From: Pseudeuparius sepicola
Taxonomy: Eukaryota; Arthropoda; Insecta; Coleoptera; Anthribidae
Assembly (NCBI GenBank): GCA_963920635.1
Contig: OY987299.1
Coordinates: forward strand, 125,365,373-125,429,372
Reading direction: 5' to 3'
DNA length: 64,000 nt
The notes below the pieces were generated by a model, which had not been told where the DNA came from, searched no databases, and was given only the letters and a program-made list of their open reading frames with translations. Below are positions 63,330-64,000 of this stretch, one piece after another; positions within the stretch are counted from its first letter, which is position 1; each line of letters opens with the position of its first letter. The position numbers and the translations under genes are program-made.

Positions 63330-64000
63330 CCAGGGACTCTTTAAAGTAAGGGGACCCAGCATTATACTTTCCAAAGTGAGGCCTATTCTTTACTCATTCT
63401 AATGGTCTCAGTGATGCCAAGTATGCCATTTTATTGGAGAATCTATGAATATATAACAGGTACTTTGATTGTTAGTAAAAATTAATAATGGTCATGATTT
63501 CTAAAAATTAGACTTGACAATTTTGTGTATACAAGAACAGAATGTGGCAACTGTCAAATGAAAGAAATTTATTTTATAGTTGAAATCGATTTCCAGCAAT
63601 TATTTCCACGAATTTAAGTAATAAGTATGGTAAGTCAGTAGTGCCGATTTTGCTTATTTATGAATTTGTCGCTATTGCACCTTGTTATACCAGGTTCCTC
63701 ATTCCATTGTTTGTAATATGTATACTTGAACTTTCTTCCCTTGTTGAATGTATCTATACCCGAAGAACCCGATTTCGGGATAGACTAATAAGATTAGGAC
63801 TAGTAGTTCTAATGATGTAGTTTTTCTCGGTGTTCATTATAAAATTTTTGTGATTTTATTTCTCTCCCAAGGTACCTCACAAACTTAAAATAAACCTTTA
63901 AAAAAAGACCTGCTTAATAACTATATATAATAAGAACTATATCTACTTATACGTAATGCCCACGTAATGAGAATTGTAGGATTACTAAAGGTGATACATG
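63330..64000. mobile_element. CCAGGGAC element, copy 3 (cut by the window edge)
   Basis: Starts CCAGGGACTCTTTAAAGTAA and follows copy 2 (16545 onward) to the end of the window with small deletions. The right end is not in view. Confidence 0.82.

Overview
This window looks like AT-rich, repeat-saturated insect nuclear DNA. I cannot fix the order; a beetle is only a guess. Three things point to an insect: a pair of small secreted Lys/Gly-rich proteins with insect-type TATA plus TCATTC initiator promoters, THAP and DUF4817-like transposon exons, and a very high density of foldback DNA transposons. There are no prokaryotic features, rRNA genes or complete tRNA genes.

Host genes: only two convincing protein-coding genes are present. 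They are tandem paralogues on the plus strand at 28706-29449 (247 aa, very GC-rich) and 30996-31493 (165 aa, AT-rich). Both have a signal peptide, share a core of about 60 residues, and have the same promoter geometry (TATA 31 bp before the initiator A). The function is unknown; the composition suggests an extracellular or cuticle-associated protein (DUF4779-like, from memory).

Mobile DNA fills most of the rest. The commonest class is long inverted-repeat (foldback) elements that begin TACAG and end CTGTA. At least 15 sequence-distinct families occur, and where an empty paralogous site is visible they target TA. Other classes are: hAT elements with CAGTGGCGTAGC-like ends, G/C tracts and 8-bp target duplications (8223-9922, 11900-13172, 54990-56123); a TTAA-targeting MITE; a PIF/Harbinger relic (3215-4104); two elements carrying a THAP first exon (31826-32657 and 34782-35347); tRNA-related SINE pieces; and several tandem repeats.

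The most notable object is a DIRS-type tyrosine-recombinase retrotransposon at 36791-45084. It has inverted terminal repeats, an internal complementary region that records the junction of its two ends, an apparent spliceosomal intron in gag, RT, RNase H and a tyrosine recombinase. It sits inside a DNA transposon whose uninterrupted copy lies at 23317-24611. Comparing the two shows insertion at a TTTAATT core with no target duplication. Its gag intron holds a 3.56-kb TA-targeting transposon and an array of small hairpins whose stems change while the loop stays TATGA. Most coding lesions in the element are single-base shifts in or beside homopolymer runs, so assembly error should be excluded before calling it dead.

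Layout: 0-6 kb foldbacks and Harbinger; 6-13 kb nested foldback and hAT complex; 13-18 kb mostly unassigned DNA, a GATGGCGG tandem repeat and a CCAGGGAC element; 18-27 kb foldbacks; 28-31.7 kb the gene pair; 31.8-36.5 kb THAP-exon elements; 36.8-45.1 kb DIRS; 45-53 kb nested foldbacks; 53.8-56.4 kb a dispersed repeat split by a hAT; 57-64 kb SINE, tandem repeat and foldbacks.
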